From Mangifera indica (lineage: Eukaryota; Streptophyta; Magnoliopsida; Sapindales; Anacardiaceae): a DNA stretch of 64,000 nt. The position numbers and the translations under genes were made by a program. The stretch's first letter is position 1; every line of letters begins with the position of its first letter. Under the pieces are notes generated by a model, which was given only the letters and a program-made list of their open reading frames with translations, ran no database searches and was not told the DNA's origin. The stretch is from positions 98,654-162,653 of the forward strand of contig NW_025401156.1 in NCBI RefSeq assembly GCF_011075055.1, read 5' to 3'. Below are positions 61,706 through 64,000 of the stretch, piece by piece.

Positions 61706-63537
61706 ATGGCCATGTCGCAGGAACAAGAAGTGGGCAAGCTAGCCATCAGGTTAGCAAACGGCGCGGTCCTTCCCATGGTGATGAAATCAGCCATCGAGCT
61801 GAACCTCATAGATATCATCTTTGCCTCTGGTGATGGCGTTTTTTCCTTCACCTTCCGACATCGCGAGTATGCTCCCCACCAAGAACCCTGACGCTCCCAT
61901 TTTGCTCGACCGCATGCTACGACTCTTGGCTAGCTATGATATACTCAAATGCTCGGTTAGAAGAGAAGAGAATGGACAAGTTAAAAGATTGTACGGTGTT
62001 GCACCCATTTGCAAGTTCTTTGTGAACAATGAAGATGGAGGCTCGGTTGCTAGTTTGTTGCAGTTGTTGCACGACAAGGTCACCATGGAAGGCTGGTACG
62101 TCTCATTTTTGAAATCTAAAATTTAATAATTGTTTTGTTTGAGCGTCGAGTTAAAATTTGGATAATTGAATATGTTTTTCAGGTATCATCTAACCGATAC
62201 CGTGCTTGAAGGTGGAAGCCCCTTTCAATAGAGCACATGGAATGAGATCTGCTTTTGAATACATGAAAAGGACCCAATCCATCACCAGTTATTTAACAAA
62301 GCAATGTCAAACAACACTACTACTTAATCATGAAGAAGATGGTTGATGTTTACAAAGGATTTGAAGGCGTCAAAGTATTAGTAGACGTGGGTGGTGGAAT
62401 TGGTGCTAATCTTGGCACCATCACTTCTAAGTATCCTTACATTAAAGGCATAAACTTTGATTTACCACATGTTGTAGCTCATGCACCTCCAATATCAGGT
62501 ATGTATTCCTAATTCTGCTCATTTATGGCTACCTTGTAGAAAAAAAAAAATTGCCTAAAGCAATTTTGAACACTGTAATTTCTAATCAATTCCAATAATC
62601 TCTTATTTAAGATTATAAAATATTATAATTGGATTGATAGAGTTTTAGATAAACCTAATCGAGCCATTTAAAGAGAAATTGACTTTATACAACAACTTTA
62701 TCGATCGACTATTAATCTATGAATCGATCTTCCTTCCAGCAACACTCAAAATAAAATGGAATAATTTTTGGATGGGATACATATATCATTTCTATGTTTT
62801 TAGAATGACCAAAACCCTTTATTATAATAAATTTATTAGACTTTCTCTTTAAAAGTCAATTAACTTTTGGCGGACTATATATATAAAGTGAAATTGATCT
62901 TTACAATATGATTACATGATACCTATAAAAACTAATATTGGACATATATTTACCCGATTATATTTTTATCAAATAAAACTATAATCAACATATGCCCACA
63001 TAAAAAAGTTTCAACAACCCTTTCTCTATTTGTTTATCAGATGATAATAAGATGTTGGCGCTGTGTAGGTGTTGAGCATGTTGGAGGAGATATGTTCACA
63101 AATATTCCAAAAGGTGACCATTTTCTTAAAGGTACGTGCTGCGTTAAATAGCTTAATCTTCATATGTGTGTGTGTGTATATATATAAATGCTAGTGTGTG
63201 GTTGTTTTGCTGATACACATAGATGAAAGTTATTTGCAGACAGTTCTACATGATTGGGGTGATGAAGACTGCTCGAAAATTCTCAAGAAATGTTGTGAAG
63301 CTCTTCCAAACTCTGGAAAAGTACTCGTTGTAGAAGTGAATGTTCCTGAGATTCCTGAAAATAATGTTTCATCAAACATTGCCTGCGAACTAGATCTCTT
63401 GATGATGATTGTGCACCCAGGAGGAAGAGAGCGGACACTTAAAGAGTTTTGAGGCATTAGCTTTGGAATCCGGATTTTCCAGGTGTGAAGTTATATGCTC
63501 TGCATACAACAGCTTTGTTTTGGAGTTCCACAAATGA
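61706..63537 (+). pseudogene. COMT-like B-prime: frameshifted copy of B
   Basis: Exons align with B: 61706-62095, 62183-62498, 63069-63131, 63240-63537, with splice sites kept. A net one-base insertion in the run ggcgttttttcc (about 61838) shifts the frame in exon 1. Further length changes occur in exon 2 near 62220 and 62270 and at actactactt near 62320. Two bases are missing in exon 3 (ggtgaccatttt), and an extra T in gagttttgag near 63446 creates a stop. AGCTGG near the end reads agctttg. Several independent lesions mean a dead gene, although long stretches still translate as B-like protein. Confidence 0.93.
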
Positions 63538-64000
63538 GCACACTAATTCTGAAGCCTTCTCGATAATAAAAGCAGTCGTTTCTCTCTTTTTCTGCTTCAT
63601 GTGTGTGACCAGTATAAAGGTTTGAATTCCAGGAGTCCATTGTTATGTTATAAAAATAAGGGATTGGTTAAAAAATACTTTGGAGGGCTCCGTTAGTGTA
63701 ACTTTTATACAACAAATCTAATATTTGTGTTGTTTATACAACGTGGATATATCATCATGTTTATTATATATTTTATCTTATATTTAAAAATATGTAGAAT
63801 AAAATTTATTTTGATTTTGATATTTTAGTAAATTAAAAAAAAAACAAAACTATATAGGCTTGGAGTCGAATTAGTTTCATGCTTGTCAAATCTGTTAAGC
63901 TTAAAATAAATTTTGATTCAAATCGAATTTTAAATATTATATGTAGAAATTTTTTAAAAATTTATAATTTCATTAATTAAAAAAATAAAATGACAAAACA
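63538..64000. other. 3-prime flank of B-prime, matching that of B
   Basis: Follows the left-block flank 48051-48500 closely with many single-base indels (for example gtttataca against gttataca). Includes AATAAA near 63565 and a partial PAL-B copy. No gene. Confidence 0.7.

Larger units (their letters stand above)
56480..64000 (+). repeat. Segmental duplication, right block (A-prime, fragment, B-prime)
   Basis: Partner of 41908-48500 in order and orientation, and still matching at the last base of the window. Relative to the left block it carries an extra hAT-like MITE (57776-58095) and extra DNA at about 60750-61110 between fragment and B-prime. The left block lacks about 45 bases found here at 60575-60620. 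Both genes in it are broken. Confidence 0.9.

Overview
The window is nuclear DNA of a flowering plant, most likely a eudicot. It is very AT-rich outside genes. Genes have many GT-AG introns, plant-specific families are present (type-A response regulator, ILR1-like amidohydrolase, COMT-like O-methyltransferases, plastid-type ALA dehydratase), and intergenic DNA is full of short inverted-repeat elements and microsatellites. I cannot name the species from the sequence alone. There are no bacterial features, tRNA or rRNA genes, or CRISPR arrays that I could see.

Layout. 0.5-5 kb: a complete 10-exon ER protein disulfide isomerase gene (+, 503 aa, C-terminal KDEL), with a perfect ERSE-I unfolded-protein-response box and two G-boxes upstream. 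6-8.1 kb: a 5-exon type-A cytokinin response regulator (-), convergent with it. 8.2-23.2 kb: about 15 kb without a recognisable gene, made of dispersed AT-rich repeats, a ~1.1 kb direct duplication, short tandem repeats, and a 1.2 kb foldback element (19807-21003) built from nested G-rich/C-rich hairpins. 23.3-27.3 kb: a 12-exon plastid delta-aminolevulinic acid dehydratase (+). 28.2-31.7 kb: a 4-exon ILR1-like auxin-conjugate hydrolase (-), convergent with it and carrying an old hAT-like MITE in intron 2. 31.7-41.9 kb: repeats, a long (TA)n, a ~255-bp tandem repeat and another direct duplication. 41.9-64 kb: a caffeic acid O-methyltransferase-like (COMT-like) array.

The COMT-like array holds three intact genes, A (+), B (+) and C (-), two pseudogenes, A-prime (+) and B-prime (+), and two copies of a chimeric gene fragment. 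The A-fragment-B block (from 41908) recurs as A-prime-fragment-B-prime (56480 to the window end). Both genes in the left block are open and both in the right block are broken. C is an inverted relative of B between the blocks, next to a decayed Ty3/gypsy fragment. All members share the same 4-exon structure. The intact ones keep the catalytic His-Glu-Glu set but differ from alfalfa COMT in phenolic-pocket residues, so their substrates may not be the lignin precursors.

The single-copy genes are ordinary housekeeping or hormone genes and do not form a pathway together. The more unusual material is in the repeats: a foldback family (here FB-A) with TA- or GGTGGGAA-type tips, a palindromic family (PAL-B), two AT-rich families (AT-C, AT-D), a young/old pair of hAT-like MITEs that differ by apparent CpG decay, and the nested-hairpin element at 20 kb.
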